Counted from the stretch's first letter, positions 14,416 to 25,379 are shown. The stretch: 45,871 bases of DNA from Propionibacteriaceae bacterium (GCA_031272195.1 JAISUF010000112.1:1-45871), one strand, 5' to 3'. Notes: generated by a model not told the origin, from the letters alone. Translations and numbers: made by a program.

Positions 14416-15966
14416 ATGGGACTTTCAAATTGGCGCCGCCCGATCCAGAGCATCGCACTGGTGCTGGCCGGTGTCTTGGCTCTGACCAGTTGCGCGGGGG
14501 CAGCCGGCGGCGGCTCGACCCAGGGCGGCCAGAGCCAGTCGGGGCAAGCCCAACACGACCTCGTCGTCGGCGCGACGTTGGAGCCGGCCTCCATGGACCC
14601 CTGGCACAACACCGCCGCGTCCATCCCGCAAGTCCTGCTGTACAACGTCTACGAGACGCTGGTCAAAGTCGACCAAGATGGCAAGATCTGCCCACTGCTG
14701 GCCCGCGAGTGGGAAATCAGCGCCGACCGCACCGAATACACCTTCCACCTCAACCCGGCCGCCAAGTTCGCCTCCGGCGCGCCCGTCGACGCCGCCGCCG
14801 TGGTGGCCAACATCGACCGCCTGAAGGCTGACGCCAAACTGACCGAGACGCTGAAGCTGCAACTGGCCGTCGTCGACTCGGCGACCGCCCTGGACAGCCA
14901 GCGCGTCCTCGTCAAACTGACCAGGCCCTCGATGATGTGGCTCTACGACATGAGTTCCACCCTCGGCATGATGGTCGATCCAGCCGCGGCGTCGAACGGC
15001 GTCGACTTGTCCAAGCAGAGCGCCGGTTCGGGGCCGTACACCGTCTCCAAACACAACCAGGGCGTCAGCGTGGTCTTGGCCAAGAGCGCGACCTATTGGG
15101 GCACGCCGGCCCGCTTCGACGAGGTGACCTTCCGCTACTTCGGCGACCCCAACGCCATGAACGCCGCCATGCTGGCAGGCGACTTGGACGTCATCTCCAA
15201 CCTGCAGGCCCCCGACGCGCTGTCGCAATTCTCCGACACCAGCCGCTTCACCACGCTCAAGGGAACCACCAACGGCGAGGTCGTCATGGGCCTCAACAAC
15301 GACAACGAGGCGCTGTCGAAGTTGGAAGTCCGGCAGGCGCTGACGATGGCGATCGACCGCAAAGCGCTGATGGACACGGTCTGGAACGGGCAGGGCACCC
15401 TGATCGGCTCGATGGCCGTGCCGACCGATCCGTGGTACGAGGATCTCTTCAACACCTACCCCTACGACCCCGCCAAGGCCAAGGATCTGCTCAAACAGGC
15501 CGGCTACGCCAAGGGGCTGAAGCTGCGCTTCCGCGTGCCCGTCATCCCGTACGCCGTCAACTCGGCCAAGTTCGTCGCCTCTCAGCTGCGCGACGTCGGC
15601 GTGGACGCCGAGATCGAGGAGTTGGAGTTCAGCCGCTGGATTCCCGAGGTGTTGACCAACGGCGACTACGACATGACGATCGTCGCCCACGTCGAGGCCC
15701 GCGACTTGGGCAAGTTCGCCGACAAGAACTACTACTGGCACTACGGCAACCCGACCTTCGCCAAGCTCTACCAGGAGGCCGACGAGGCCGACCAGGCGAC
15801 CGGCGTCGAGCTGATGCGCCAAGCCGCCAAGCTCTTGGCCGACGACTGCGCCGCCATCTGGCTGTTCGCGCTGCCCAACCTGGTGATCACCAAAGCCTCG
15901 GTGGTGGGGGTGCCGGCCAACCAGGCGACGCTCAGTTTCGACCTGACCACCGTGGCCAGCCGGTGA
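14416..15966 (+). CDS. Peptide/nickel-type ABC transporter substrate-binding lipoprotein
   Basis: A protein of 516 aa from the SBP family 5 (DppA/OppA/NikA). The signal peptide has the lipobox LTSC (about residues 24-30), then a Gly/Ser/Gln-rich linker, then the family start LVVGATLEPASMDPW. The segment GKICPLLAREWEIS and the signature YTFHLNPAAKFASGAPVDA follow. It is anchored outside the membrane and delivers its ligand, an oligopeptide or similar small molecule, to the two permeases encoded next. The ligand cannot be told from sequence. First gene of five in a tight operon; ATG preceded by GGAGG. Confidence 0.93.
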   Translation: MGLSNWRRPIQSIALVLAGVLALTSCAGAAGGGSTQGGQSQSGQAQHDLVVGATLEPASMDPWHNTAASIPQVLLYNVYETLVKVDQDGKICPLLAREWEISADRTEYTFHLNPAAKFASGAPVDAAAVVANIDRLKADAKLTETLKLQLAVVDSATALDSQRVLVKLTRPSMMWLYDMSSTLGMMVDPAAASNGVDLSKQSAGSGPYTVSKHNQGVSVVLAKSATYWGTPARFDEVTFRYFGDPNAMNAAMLAGDLDVISNLQAPDALSQFSDTSRFTTLKGTTNGEVVMGLNNDNEALSKLEVRQALTMAIDRKALMDTVWNGQGTLIGSMAVPTDPWYEDLFNTYPYDPAKAKDLLKQAGYAKGLKLRFRVPVIPYAVNSAKFVASQLRDVGVDAEIEELEFSRWIPEVLTNGDYDMTIVAHVEARDLGKFADKNYYWHYGNPTFAKLYQEADEADQATGVELMRQAAKLLADDCAAIWLFALPNLVITKASVVGVPANQATLSFDLTTVASR

Positions 15967-15967
15967 C

Positions 15968-16915
15968 ATGAGGCGCGTCGCGGCCAAGCTCGCCGTCTTC
16001 GCCCTGACCTTGCTGGGCGCGTCGGCGCTGATCTTCTTGGTGGCCAACGCCCTGCCCGGCGACGTCGCCCAAGTGCTGCTGGGCACCGACGCCACGCCCT
16101 CGGCGGTGGCCGAGCTTCGCCACGAGCTTGGACTCGACCGACCTTTGGCGGTGCGCTATCTGGAGTGGCTGGCCGACGTGCTGCACGGCGACTTCGGCAC
16201 GTCGCTGCTCAGCGGAGATCGCGTGACCGATCTGATGGCGCCCCGGATCGCCGTGACGTTCTGGCTGGTCGGGCTGGGCATGCTCGGCTCGATCCTGGTG
16301 GCGCTGCCGGCGGGAATGGCGGCCGCCTTGAAACGCCGCCGCTGGCCGGGGTTCGCCATTTCGGCGGCCGGGCAGCTCGGCATGTCGGTGCCGGCTTTCT
16401 GGCTGGGCATCCTGCTGGTCATGGTGTTCGCCGTCGGGTTGGGCTGGCTGCCCGCCAACGGCTACGTCCCGCTGGGCGCCAACCCGGGGCAGTGGCTGTC
16501 CCACCTGGTGCTGCCCGTCGCGACGCTGGCGCTGGTCCAGGCGGCCGTCCTGCTGCGCTACGTGCGCTCGGCCTTCGTCGAAGTGCTGGACGAGGACTAC
16601 TACCGCACGGCCCGCTCGATCGGCTGGACGCCGTTTCGGGCGCTGCTGCGCCACGGCGTCCGCAACGCCGCCGTCTCGCTGGTGACGGTCGTGGGGCTGC
16701 AAGTCTCGACGGCGCTGGTCGGCGCCATCGTCATCGAACAGGTCTTCACGCTGCCCGGCCTGGGCTCGCTGCTGTTGACCGCCGTCGCCCAGCGCGACCT
16801 GGTCGTCGTCCAGGGAACGGTCATGTTCCTGGTGTTGGCGGTGCTGGTCGTCAATGCGGCGGTCGACGTCGGCTACACGCTGATCGACCCCCGGCAGAGG
16901 GGCGGCCGGGTGTGA
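15968..16915 (+). CDS. Peptide-type ABC transporter permease (DppB-like)
   Basis: A protein of 315 aa with six predicted transmembrane segments. It starts with the family's first helix followed by NALPGDVAQVLLG and the HELGLDRPLAVRYLEW signature of DppB/OppB permeases. The cytoplasmic coupling (EAA) loop is around YYRTARSIGWTPFRALLRHG. It forms the membrane channel with the next gene product. It begins one base after the stop of the binding-protein gene, and its stop overlaps the next GTG start by 4 nt. Confidence 0.93.
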   Translation: MRRVAAKLAVFALTLLGASALIFLVANALPGDVAQVLLGTDATPSAVAELRHELGLDRPLAVRYLEWLADVLHGDFGTSLLSGDRVTDLMAPRIAVTFWLVGLGMLGSILVALPAGMAAALKRRRWPGFAISAAGQLGMSVPAFWLGILLVMVFAVGLGWLPANGYVPLGANPGQWLSHLVLPVATLALVQAAVLLRYVRSAFVEVLDEDYYRTARSIGWTPFRALLRHGVRNAAVSLVTVVGLQVSTALVGAIVIEQVFTLPGLGSLLLTAVAQRDLVVVQGTVMFLVLAVLVVNAAVDVGYTLIDPRQRGGRV

Positions 16916-17724
16916 AGAAGCTGCAACTTCGGCTGGGCTTGGCGCTGGTCGCGCTGGTGGTGTTGGCGGGCCTGGTGTCGGTCGTGTGGACGCCGTACGA
17001 CCCGCTGCGGGTGGTGCCCGCCGACCGGCTGCTGGGCAGCAGCTGGGCCCACCCCTTCGGCACCGACGGCTTCGGCGTCGACATCGCCTCGCAACTACTG
17101 GTCGGGGCCAGGACGTGCCTGATGGTCGGCGTCATCTCGGTCGGGCTGGCCGCCCTGGTCGGCGTGCCCGCGGGCATGGCGGCCGGCCAGCTCGGCGGCT
17201 GGTTCGACGAGGCCGTCATGCGGGTGGCCGACGTCGTCTACGCCTTCCCGGCGCTGCTGCTGGCGATCCTGCTGGCGGCCGCCGTCGGGGCGTCCACCGC
17301 GACGGCGATGGTCGCCATCGGCGTGGCCACCATCCCCGCTTTCGCCCGCGTCTCCAGGGCCGGCGCCAAACAGGTGATGTCCAGCGATTTCGTGCTGGCG
17401 GCCAAGGCGGCGGGGATTTCCGGGCCCGGCATCGCCTGGCGCCACGTCCTGCCCAACATCGCCCCGCTGATCGGCGTGCAGGCCTCGGTCGGCTTCGCCA
17501 TGGCCATCTTGGCGGAGGCCGCCTTGAGCTATCTGGGTTTGGGCACGCCCCGTCCGACGCCGACCTGGGGCGGCATGCTGCGCGACGCCCAAGGCTTCAT
17601 GTTCGTGGCGCCGCAACAGGCGCTTTGGCCGGGCGGCGCCATCGCCTTGGCGGTGTTGGCTTTCAACCTGTTGGGCGACGGCCTGCGCGACCTGCTCGAC
17701 CCGAAGCTGCGGGAGGCGGTGTGA
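16912..17724 (+). CDS. Peptide-type ABC transporter permease (DppC-like)
   Basis: A protein of 270 aa. It starts with GTG overlapping the dppB-like stop. One N-terminal helix is followed by WAHPFGTDGFGVDIASQLL, the DppC/OppC hallmark. The five-helix permease core includes the coupling loop FVLAAKAAGISGPGIAWRHV. The C terminus NLLGDGLRDLLDPKLRE is typical of the family. It pairs with the preceding permease. Confidence 0.93.
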   Translation: MKKLQLRLGLALVALVVLAGLVSVVWTPYDPLRVVPADRLLGSSWAHPFGTDGFGVDIASQLLVGARTCLMVGVISVGLAALVGVPAGMAAGQLGGWFDEAVMRVADVVYAFPALLLAILLAAAVGASTATAMVAIGVATIPAFARVSRAGAKQVMSSDFVLAAKAAGISGPGIAWRHVLPNIAPLIGVQASVGFAMAILAEAALSYLGLGTPRPTPTWGGMLRDAQGFMFVAPQQALWPGGAIALAVLAFNLLGDGLRDLLDPKLREAV

Positions 17725-18544
17725 CGTTCCTCGAAGTCCGCGACCTGTCGGTGCGTTTCGGACGCCGCCAACAGGCGGCCGTCAGCGGCGTCGGCTTCAC
17801 GCTGGACCGCGGCGAGCGCCTCGGGCTGATCGGCGAGTCGGGCTCTGGCAAGTCGGTGACGGCCCTGGCCGTCATGGGCCTGTTGCCGGAATACGCCCAT
17901 GTCGGAGGGTCGATCCGGGTGCGGGGGCGCGAGCTGCTGGGGCTGCCCGAGCGCGAGCTGTCGCGGGTGCGCGGCGAGGACGTCTCGATGGTCTTCCAGG
18001 AGCCGATGACGGCCCTCGACCCGACTATGCGGGCCGGTCGCCAAGTCGCCGAGGTGTTGAGGCTGCACCACAAGTCCGGCCGGGCCCGCGAGCGGGTTCT
18101 CGAACTGTTGGAGCGGGTCGGCTTGGACGACGCCGAGCGGGTCGCCGACGCCTATCCGCACCAGCTCTCCGGCGGGCAGCGCCAACGGGTCTGCCTGGCG
18201 ATGGCGCTGGTCAACTCGCCGGACTTGATCATTTTCGACGAGCCCACAACGGCCTTGGACGTCACCGTCCAGGCGCGCGTGTTGGGGCTGATCGACGAGA
18301 TGCTCGACGCCGAGGGAGCCGGCTGCCTGTTCATCAGCCACGATCTGGCAGTCGTCTCGCAGATCTGCGACCACGTCATGGTGATGTTGGACGGCGGCGT
18401 CGTCGAGGCCGGGCCGGTGGCTCAGGTGTTCGAGCGGCCCGGCCACCCATACACCGCCGGCCTGGTGGCGACGGCCCGCCTCGACCTGGTGCCGCCAGGG
18501 CAGCGCCTGCCGACCGTCGCCGACTTCTACGACAGGGGGCGGCC

Positions 18545-18548
<4 letters not shown>
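17721..18548 (+). CDS. Peptide-type ABC transporter ATPase (DppD-like)
   Basis: A protein of 275 aa. Walker A is GESGSGKS (about residues 36-43), the signature is LSGGQRQRV, Walker B is LIIFDEPTTALD, and the switch His is in FISHDLAVV. The C-terminal HPYTAGLVATARLD is the peptide-ABC extension, but it is short and lacks the cysteine cluster some DppD proteins have. It powers transport together with the next ATPase. The GTG start overlaps the previous stop by 4 nt. Confidence 0.93.
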
Positions 18549-19327
<779 letters not shown>

Positions 19328-19379
19328 GATTGTGCAGGCCCGATCAGGCGGCGGGGGCGATAGCGTCGCGGCGTCGCCT

Positions 19380-19396
19380 GCCGCTGGCGCAGCGGC
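19380..19396. terminator. Short hairpin between convergent genes
   Basis: A 7-bp perfect stem (GCCGCTG/CAGCGGC) with a 3-nt loop lies between the ends of the ATPase gene and the phosphatase-like gene. There is no U tract on either strand, so a terminator role is only suggested by position. Confidence 0.3.
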
Positions 19397-19415
19397 CGAC
19401 GCGGACCGGCCGGGC

Positions 19416-20168
19416 TCATCGGTTCTGCGACAGGCGTCCCAACAACTCTTCTTGCAGCAGGCCGTTGGTGGCCACCGCGCCCGGCCCGAACGGCCCCGGC
19501 CGGCCGGTCAGGCTGGTGAAGGCGCCCCCGGCCTCGGCGACGATCAGCGACGCCGCCGCCATGTCGTGCAACTCCAACTCCGGCTCGGCCGCCATGTCGA
19601 CCGCGCCCTCGGCCAGCAGCATGTAGCTCCAGAAATCGCCGAAGGCCCTGGTCCGCCAGCAGTCGCGCAGCAGGTTGGCGAATTGCTGCCCCAAGCCGCA
19701 CTCGACCCAGCCGCCGACCGACGAGTACGACAGCGAGGCGTCCTCGAGGGCCGCCACCGCCGAAACCCGGCAGGGCGCGCCGGTCAACAGAGTCCGCCCG
19801 GCGAAAGCGCCTCCGCCCTTGTGCGCCCACCAGCGGCGGTTGAGCGCCGGGGCCGAGACGACGCCGACCACGACCTCGTTGCCGTCCATCAAGGCGATCA
19901 GCGTCGCCCACACCGGGACGCCGCGCAGGTAGTTCTTGGTGCCGTCGATCGGGTCGATCACCCAGCGCCGGGGGCCGAAGCCGGTGTCGGGACGCTCCTC
20001 GCCGTGCACGGCGTCGCGCGGCCGGGCGCGGGACAGCATGTCGCGGATCATGTCCTCCACGGCGATGTCGGCGTCGGTCACCGGCGTCGCGTCGGGTTTC
20101 GCCTCGACGCGCAGGTCCAACGCCTTGAAACGATCCGAGGTGATGACGTCGGCGGAGTCGGCCAACAC
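19416..20168 (-). CDS. Inositol-monophosphatase/histidinol-phosphatase-like protein, N-terminally interrupted
   Basis: The readable part (250 aa from GTG 20168) has the family's metal-binding motifs: HGEERPDTG, WVIDPIDGTKNYLRG and, near the end, ELELHDMAAASLIVAEAGG. These enzymes are Mg2+-dependent phosphatases; actinobacterial members next to central genes often act as histidinol-phosphate phosphatase, which is a guess here. Family similarity continues upstream of the GTG: ATG 20210 would give MPELSLV, then an in-frame TAG (20187-20189), then DLRLAHVLADSAD, the usual first helix. A TACATT -10 sits 6 nt before that ATG. So the gene is either restarted at GTG/CTG codons, inactive, or misread at one base. 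Confidence 0.78.
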   Translation of the reverse strand: MLADSADVITSDRFKALDLRVEAKPDATPVTDADIAVEDMIRDMLSRARPRDAVHGEERPDTGFGPRRWVIDPIDGTKNYLRGVPVWATLIALMDGNEVVVGVVSAPALNRRWWAHKGGGAFAGRTLLTGAPCRVSAVAALEDASLSYSSVGGWVECGLGQQFANLLRDCWRTRAFGDFWSYMLLAEGAVDMAAEPELELHDMAAASLIVAEAGGAFTSLTGRPGPFGPGAVATNGLLQEELLGRLSQNR

Positions 20169-20186
20169 ATGGGCCAGCCGCAGATC

Positions 20187-20189
20187 CTA
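20187..20189 (-). other. In-frame amber codon near start of phosphatase-like gene
   Basis: TAG at codon 8 counted from the best-supported ATG (20210). Conserved family sequence continues in the same frame on both sides. UAG serves as a genuine stop for at least four genes here (deaminase, gatD, the 23.2-kb gene, hppA), so recoding is not expected. Confidence 0.75.
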
Positions 20190-20216
20190 GACCAGGCTGA
20201 GTTCGGGCATGGGCCA

Positions 20217-20222
20217 AATGTA
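20217..20222 (-). promoter_or_regulatory. -10 element (TACATT) of the phosphatase-like gene
   Basis: A TANNNT hexamer with a 6-nt gap to the ATG at 20210, supporting that ATG as the original start upstream of the amber codon. Confidence 0.45.
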
Positions 20223-20317
20223 GCGCAAGCCATGGGTAATTCCCCTTATCGCGCGGCCACGCAATCGGCGGCGGCGGCGGGTATCGTGCTTACAACAGCA
20301 CTCGGGGAGGAGTCCAA

Positions 20318-21598
<1,281 letters not shown>

Positions 21599-21774
21599 GG
21601 CGATTGGGGGTCGTCCCTGGCGCGTCCTGGCTTGACCACCGGTTCGTAGTCCACTGCGCGCGTCGGCCCCCGCTCGGCCTGGTGTGAGGCGGCGTCCAGT
21701 CGTCGCGGACGGGCCGGTGGCCGACCGGCGTGGCCGCGGCGATTGGCGAAGGCGGGACGCTGCCGCGATTCGGG

Positions 21775-21780
21775 TAGGGT
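21775..21780 (+). promoter_or_regulatory. -10 element (TAGGGT) of ychF
   Basis: A TANNNT hexamer with a 6-nt gap to the GTG at 21787; no Shine-Dalgarno before that start. Confidence 0.5.
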
Positions 21781-21786
21781 GTCGGT

Positions 21787-22860
21787 GTGGCACTGACTAT
21801 CGGCATCGTGGGGCTGCCCAACGCGGGCAAATCGACTCTGTTCAACGCGCTCACCCGCAACCAGGTGCTGGCGGCGAACTACCCCTTCGCCACCATCGAG
21901 CCGAACGTCGGCGTGGTCGGGGTGCCGGACGCCCGCCTGCCGGTGCTGGCCAAGCTCTTCGACTCGGAGAAGATCGTCGAGGCGACGGTGACGTTCGTCG
22001 ACATCGCCGGCATCGTCAAGGGCGCGTCCGTCGGCGAGGGCATGGGCAACGCCTTCCTGGCCAACATCCGCGAGGCCGACGCCATCTGCCAGGTGACAAG
22101 GGTGTTCAACGATCCCGACGTGACGCACGTCGACGGCGCCGTCGACCCGGCCTCCGACATCGAGACGATCCGCACCGAGCTGATCCTGGCCGACCTGCAA
22201 ACCGTCGAGAAAGCCTTGCCGCGCCTGGAGAAGGAGGCGCGGATCAAGAAGGAGCGCCAGCCGGTGCTGAAAGCTGTCTTGGACGCCAAGGCGGTGCTCG
22301 ACGGCGGGCGCGGCGTCTTCCAAGCCGGCCTGGATCTGGAGCCGCTGCGCGAGCTTTTCCTGCTGACGGCCAAGCCGTACATCTACGTCTTCAACGTCGA
22401 CTCCGGCGACCTGGCCGACGCCGCCTTCCGCGAGCGCCTGAAAGCCCTCGTCGCGCCGGCCGAGGCGATCTTGATCGACGCCAAGATCGAGTCCGAGCTG
22501 GTCGAGATGGAGCCCGAAGAGGCCAAGGAGTTCCTGGCCGAGATGGGCATCGACGAGCCCGGCCTCGACACCTTGGCCCGCGTCGGCTACGACACTCTCG
22601 GCCTGCAGAGCTTCCTGACGGCCGGCCCGAAGGAGTCGCGCGCCTGGACGATCCACAAGGGCTGGACCGCCCCGCAGGCGGCCGGCGTCATCCACACCGA
22701 TTTCCAGAAGGGCTTCATCAAAGCCGAGGTCGTCTCCTACGACGACCTGGTCGCGCTCGGCTCGATCGCCGCCGTCCGCGCCGCCGGCAAGGCCCGCCTG
22801 GAGGGCAAAGACTACGTCATGTGCGACGGCGACGTGGTCGAGTTCCGCTTCAACACCTGA
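21787..22860 (+). CDS. ychF: YchF/OLA1-type Obg-like ATPase
   Basis: A protein of 357 aa, the family's normal length. G1 is GLPNAGKSTLFNAL, the Obg-type switch is ANYPFATIEPNVG, and G3 is FVDIAGIVKGAS. In place of the G4 NKxD motif the sequence reads YVFNVDSGD, the change that gives YchF its ATP preference. The C-terminal TGS domain ends KDYVMCDGDVVEFRFNT. YchF binds ribosomes and modulates stress responses and translation. GTG start with a leaderless-type -10 upstream; monocistronic. Confidence 0.95.
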   Translation: MALTIGIVGLPNAGKSTLFNALTRNQVLAANYPFATIEPNVGVVGVPDARLPVLAKLFDSEKIVEATVTFVDIAGIVKGASVGEGMGNAFLANIREADAICQVTRVFNDPDVTHVDGAVDPASDIETIRTELILADLQTVEKALPRLEKEARIKKERQPVLKAVLDAKAVLDGGRGVFQAGLDLEPLRELFLLTAKPYIYVFNVDSGDLADAAFRERLKALVAPAEAILIDAKIESELVEMEPEEAKEFLAEMGIDEPGLDTLARVGYDTLGLQSFLTAGPKESRAWTIHKGWTAPQAAGVIHTDFQKGFIKAEVVSYDDLVALGSIAAVRAAGKARLEGKDYVMCDGDVVEFRFNT

Positions 22861-23154
22861 TCAGCACCGAGGCCGCTCGTCCGAACATGGTCGGGCCATG
22901 GGCAGCAATTCGTCCAACTGTCGGTCCACCAGCCGAGTGGTGTATCCAGAACTCTCAACTGGTCCGATTTCCATACTCTTGCGCTACCATTTTCCACCCG
23001 TCAACCATCCCGATTTCCACCTCCGGGCCTGCTGGCTTGTGCGCGACGATGCTTCATCTCGCTGGCGCCGTTGACGATGGTTGGGAGCCGCTGTGCTGTC
23101 GACGCCACGCGGCCTCGGCCGGGATAGATAGCGACCGACTGGGGGCGGCAGGGC
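22861..23154. other. Gene-free, AT-richer interval between convergent genes
   Basis: No gene, tRNA or clear hairpin was found. From about 22930 to 23030 the GC content drops to roughly 50%, well below the surrounding DNA. On the minus strand this stretch contains TGGAAATCGG twice and a related TGGAAAATGG, which looks like decayed repeat or insertion-sequence-end DNA, but no transposase relic can be read. Confidence 0.4.
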
Positions 23155-23490
23155 CTAGCGCAGGGTCTCGAAGCGGATCAGGCGGGAACCGGCCCATTCG
23201 ACGATGGCGCGATCGCCGGGCCGCAGGGATTCGGCTTCCGAATCGGCCACGGGGAAGTTCAGGAGGGTCTTGTCGGCCAGGGAGAAGGTGACACGGGCTT
23301 GGACGCCGACGCGCGTCACTTCGGCGACCACGGCGTCGGCCCGCCGCGACGGGCCCGTCGTCAGCTCGGCGGCGGCCACTCCGGCCCGCAACTGCCACTT
23401 GGACCGCGAATAGCTGATCCCCATGGCCGTCAAGATGATCGTCGTCACCAACACCGCCAAGATCGCCAGCAGCGACACCAACATGCCCAT
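23155..23490 (-). CDS. Small membrane protein of unknown function
   Basis: A protein of 111 aa. Residues 1-23 (GMLVSLLAILAVLVTTIIL) form one transmembrane helix. The remaining about 85 residues read as a small beta-rich domain (VAEVTRVGVQARVTFSLADK, RPGDRAIVEWAGSRLIRF) resembling NfeD/OB-like or DUF3592-type domains, without enough similarity to name. The ATG at 23490 is chosen because AGGAAGGAGG lies 7 nt upstream; the frame is open further upstream. It ends in TAG. The gene is divergent from the decarboxylase operon and could be functionally tied to it, but this is only positional. Confidence 0.72.
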   Translation of the reverse strand: MGMLVSLLAILAVLVTTIILTAMGISYSRSKWQLRAGVAAAELTTGPSRRADAVVAEVTRVGVQARVTFSLADKTLLNFPVADSEAESLRPGDRAIVEWAGSRLIRFETLR

Positions 23491-23657
23491 CTGCGCGCCT
23501 CCTTCCTGTCCGCGACCAACGACTGCCACAACGGCGATGAGGATCGGCGGCATGCCATCGCCCCCGAGATCTGGGGCCGCCGCCCGCGCCAACCCGTCCC
23601 ATCATAGCCACCCGCGCGGTCCCCGCCGGGGAGTCTTCACCACCCCCGCCGGGAGGC

Positions 23658-23663
23658 TAGGAT
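23658..23663 (+). promoter_or_regulatory. -10 element (TAGGAT) of the decarboxylase operon
   Basis: A TANNNT hexamer with a 7-nt gap to the ATG at 23671. If transcription starts there, the in-frame ATG at 23662 is not used. Confidence 0.45.
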
Positions 23664-23670
23664 GACACGC

Positions 23671-23832
23671 ATGAGCATTCCGGAAGCGGTCACAGTGGGA
23701 CTGTTCTGCATGGCGGTCGTTTTCGTGGTGCTGATCGTCTTGTGGGGCGCGGTGGCCGGCTTCGCCCGCGTCATCGGAGCGCTGGAGAAGTTGCTCGACG
23801 GCTCCGGCGGCCCCTCTGGAGGCCGGGCATGA
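23671..23832 (+). CDS. OadG-type small membrane subunit (53 aa)
   Basis: A short protein that starts SIPEAVTVGLFCMAVVFVVL and continues with GFARVIGALEKLL. It has one transmembrane helix followed by an amphipathic segment and a Gly/Ser tail, as in the gamma (OadG) subunit of sodium-translocating decarboxylases. Its ATGA overlap with the beta-subunit gene strengthens this. In the family, gamma stabilises the complex and ties the carboxyltransferase to the beta subunit. It is shorter than usual OadG proteins. An in-frame ATG at 23662 behind GGGAGG would add three residues. Confidence 0.72.
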   Translation: MSIPEAVTVGLFCMAVVFVVLIVLWGAVAGFARVIGALEKLLDGSGGPSGGRA

Positions 23833-24998
23833 ACTCGTTTTGGGACGCGGTCAACGAACTGCTGGCCTCCTCCGGCTACGCCAACCTGACCTGGACCTCG
23901 CTGGTCATGGTCGGCGTGGCGGGCATCCTGATCTACCTGGCCATCGTCAAAGAGTTCGAGCCGCTGCTGCTGCTGCCGATCTCGTTCGGCATGCTGCTGG
24001 CCAACCTGCCGCTGGGCGGCCTGATCCACCCCGAGTTCTACAACACCGGCACGATCGACTTCGACACGGTCTTCCACGACGGCGGCCTGCTCGACATCCT
24101 CTATCTGGGCGTCAAACTGGGCGTCTACCCGTGCCTCATCTTCTTGGGCATCGGCGCCATGACGGATTTCGGCCCGCTGCTGTCGCGGCCGTCCAGCCTG
24201 CTGATGGGCGCCGGGGCGCAGTTTGGCATCGCGACGGCGTTCATCATCGCCATCGCCATCGGCTTCGACCCGAACGTGGCCGGCTCGATCGCCATCATCG
24301 GCGGCGCGGACGGGCCCACCGCCATCTTCCTGACCTCCAAGCTGGCCCCCGCCTATCTCGCCCCGATCGCCATCGCCGCCTATTCGTACATGGCGCTCAT
24401 CCCGCTGATCCAACCGCCCATCATGCGCCTGTTGACGACGCGCAAGGAGCGCGAGGTCGTCATGACGCAGTTGCGCGAGCCGTCGCGCACCGAGCGGGTC
24501 TGCTTCCCCATCCTGGTGGCCGTCCTGGTCATCTTGCTGCTGCCCAGCGTCGCCCCGCTGATCGGCATGCTGATGCTGGGCAATCTGTTCCGCGAGGCCG
24601 GGGTGGTCGAGCGGCTGTCCGACACGGCCCAGAACGCGCTGATCAACATCGTGACGATCTTCTTGTCGCTGACCGTCGGCGCGACGGCCGTCGGCGACCA
24701 ATTCCTGCGCCCCCAAACCCTCGGCATCATCGCCTTGGGCCTGATCGCCTTCGCCTTCTCGACGGTCGGCGGACTGCTGATCGGCAAGCTGATGTGCCTG
24801 GTGACGCGCGGCAAGATCAACCCGCTGATCGGCTCGGCCGGCGTTTCGGCGGTGCCGATGGCGGCCCGCGTCTCGCAAGTCGAGGGCCAGAAGGCCAATC
24901 CGGCCAACTTCCTGCTCATGCACGCCATGGGCCCCAATGTCGCCGGGGTGATCGGCTCGGCGGTGGCGGCCGGCGTCCTGTTGTCACTGTTCGGCTGA
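23829..24998 (+). CDS. Sodium ion-translocating decarboxylase, beta subunit
   Basis: A protein of 389 aa with about nine to eleven transmembrane helices. The ion-pathway motif GGADGPTAIFLTSKL contains the essential Asp; GNLFREAGVVERL and GSAGVSAVPMAARVSQ are further family signatures. The beta subunit decarboxylates carboxybiotin and couples this to Na+ export. The substrate (oxaloacetate, methylmalonyl-CoA or glutaconyl-CoA) is set by the alpha subunit, which is not in this window. Overlaps the upstream small subunit by 4 nt. Confidence 0.93.
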   Translation: MNSFWDAVNELLASSGYANLTWTSLVMVGVAGILIYLAIVKEFEPLLLLPISFGMLLANLPLGGLIHPEFYNTGTIDFDTVFHDGGLLDILYLGVKLGVYPCLIFLGIGAMTDFGPLLSRPSSLLMGAGAQFGIATAFIIAIAIGFDPNVAGSIAIIGGADGPTAIFLTSKLAPAYLAPIAIAAYSYMALIPLIQPPIMRLLTTRKEREVVMTQLREPSRTERVCFPILVAVLVILLLPSVAPLIGMLMLGNLFREAGVVERLSDTAQNALINIVTIFLSLTVGATAVGDQFLRPQTLGIIALGLIAFAFSTVGGLLIGKLMCLVTRGKINPLIGSAGVSAVPMAARVSQVEGQKANPANFLLMHAMGPNVAGVIGSAVAAGVLLSLFG

Positions 24999-25010
24999 AG
25001 CGGAGAGCCC

Positions 25011-25379
25011 ATGGTCCAAGTCCTGATCGGAGTCGCCGAGATCCTCGGCGTGATGGCCGTGGTCGCCGCGGCGCTGATCGGTGTCACGCTGTTCCAACAG
25101 CGGCGGGCCGTCCAGAAGCTTGGCGTTGGCGACGCTGACGCGACCGCTGACGGCGCTGGCGATTCCGCCGCGCAGAACTCCGCTTCCGAAGCGGTCTCGC
25201 CGACCGGCCTGACCAACGAGCAGTTGGCCGCCGTGGCCGTGGCCGTGGCCGATTACGCCGCCCGCCGTTCCCAGGCCGCGCCCCAAGTCCGCGTCGTCGA
25301 GCCGGGCAGCCGCCTCTTCGCCAGCCGCTGGGTGACCGTCGGCCGGGGCGTCCAACACCAATCTTGGGCAAGGAGATGA
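25011..25379 (+). CDS. Second OadG/delta-like decarboxylase subunit
   Basis: A protein of 122 aa: one N-terminal transmembrane helix (about residues 4-26), a variable acidic/Ala-rich linker, then LTNEQLAAVAVAVADYAARR and the end SRWVTVGRGVQHQSWARR. A helix reading L-x-A-x-x-A-A-V-A followed by a basic/Trp-containing tail is typical of OadG or methylmalonyl-CoA decarboxylase delta chains, whose tail binds the carboxyltransferase. The operon therefore seems to have two small anchor subunits. Its stop precedes the biotin-carrier start by 2 nt. Confidence 0.72.
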   Translation: MVQVLIGVAEILGVMAVVAAALIGVTLFQQRRAVQKLGVGDADATADGAGDSAAQNSASEAVSPTGLTNEQLAAVAVAVADYAARRSQAAPQVRVVEPGSRLFASRWVTVGRGVQHQSWARR

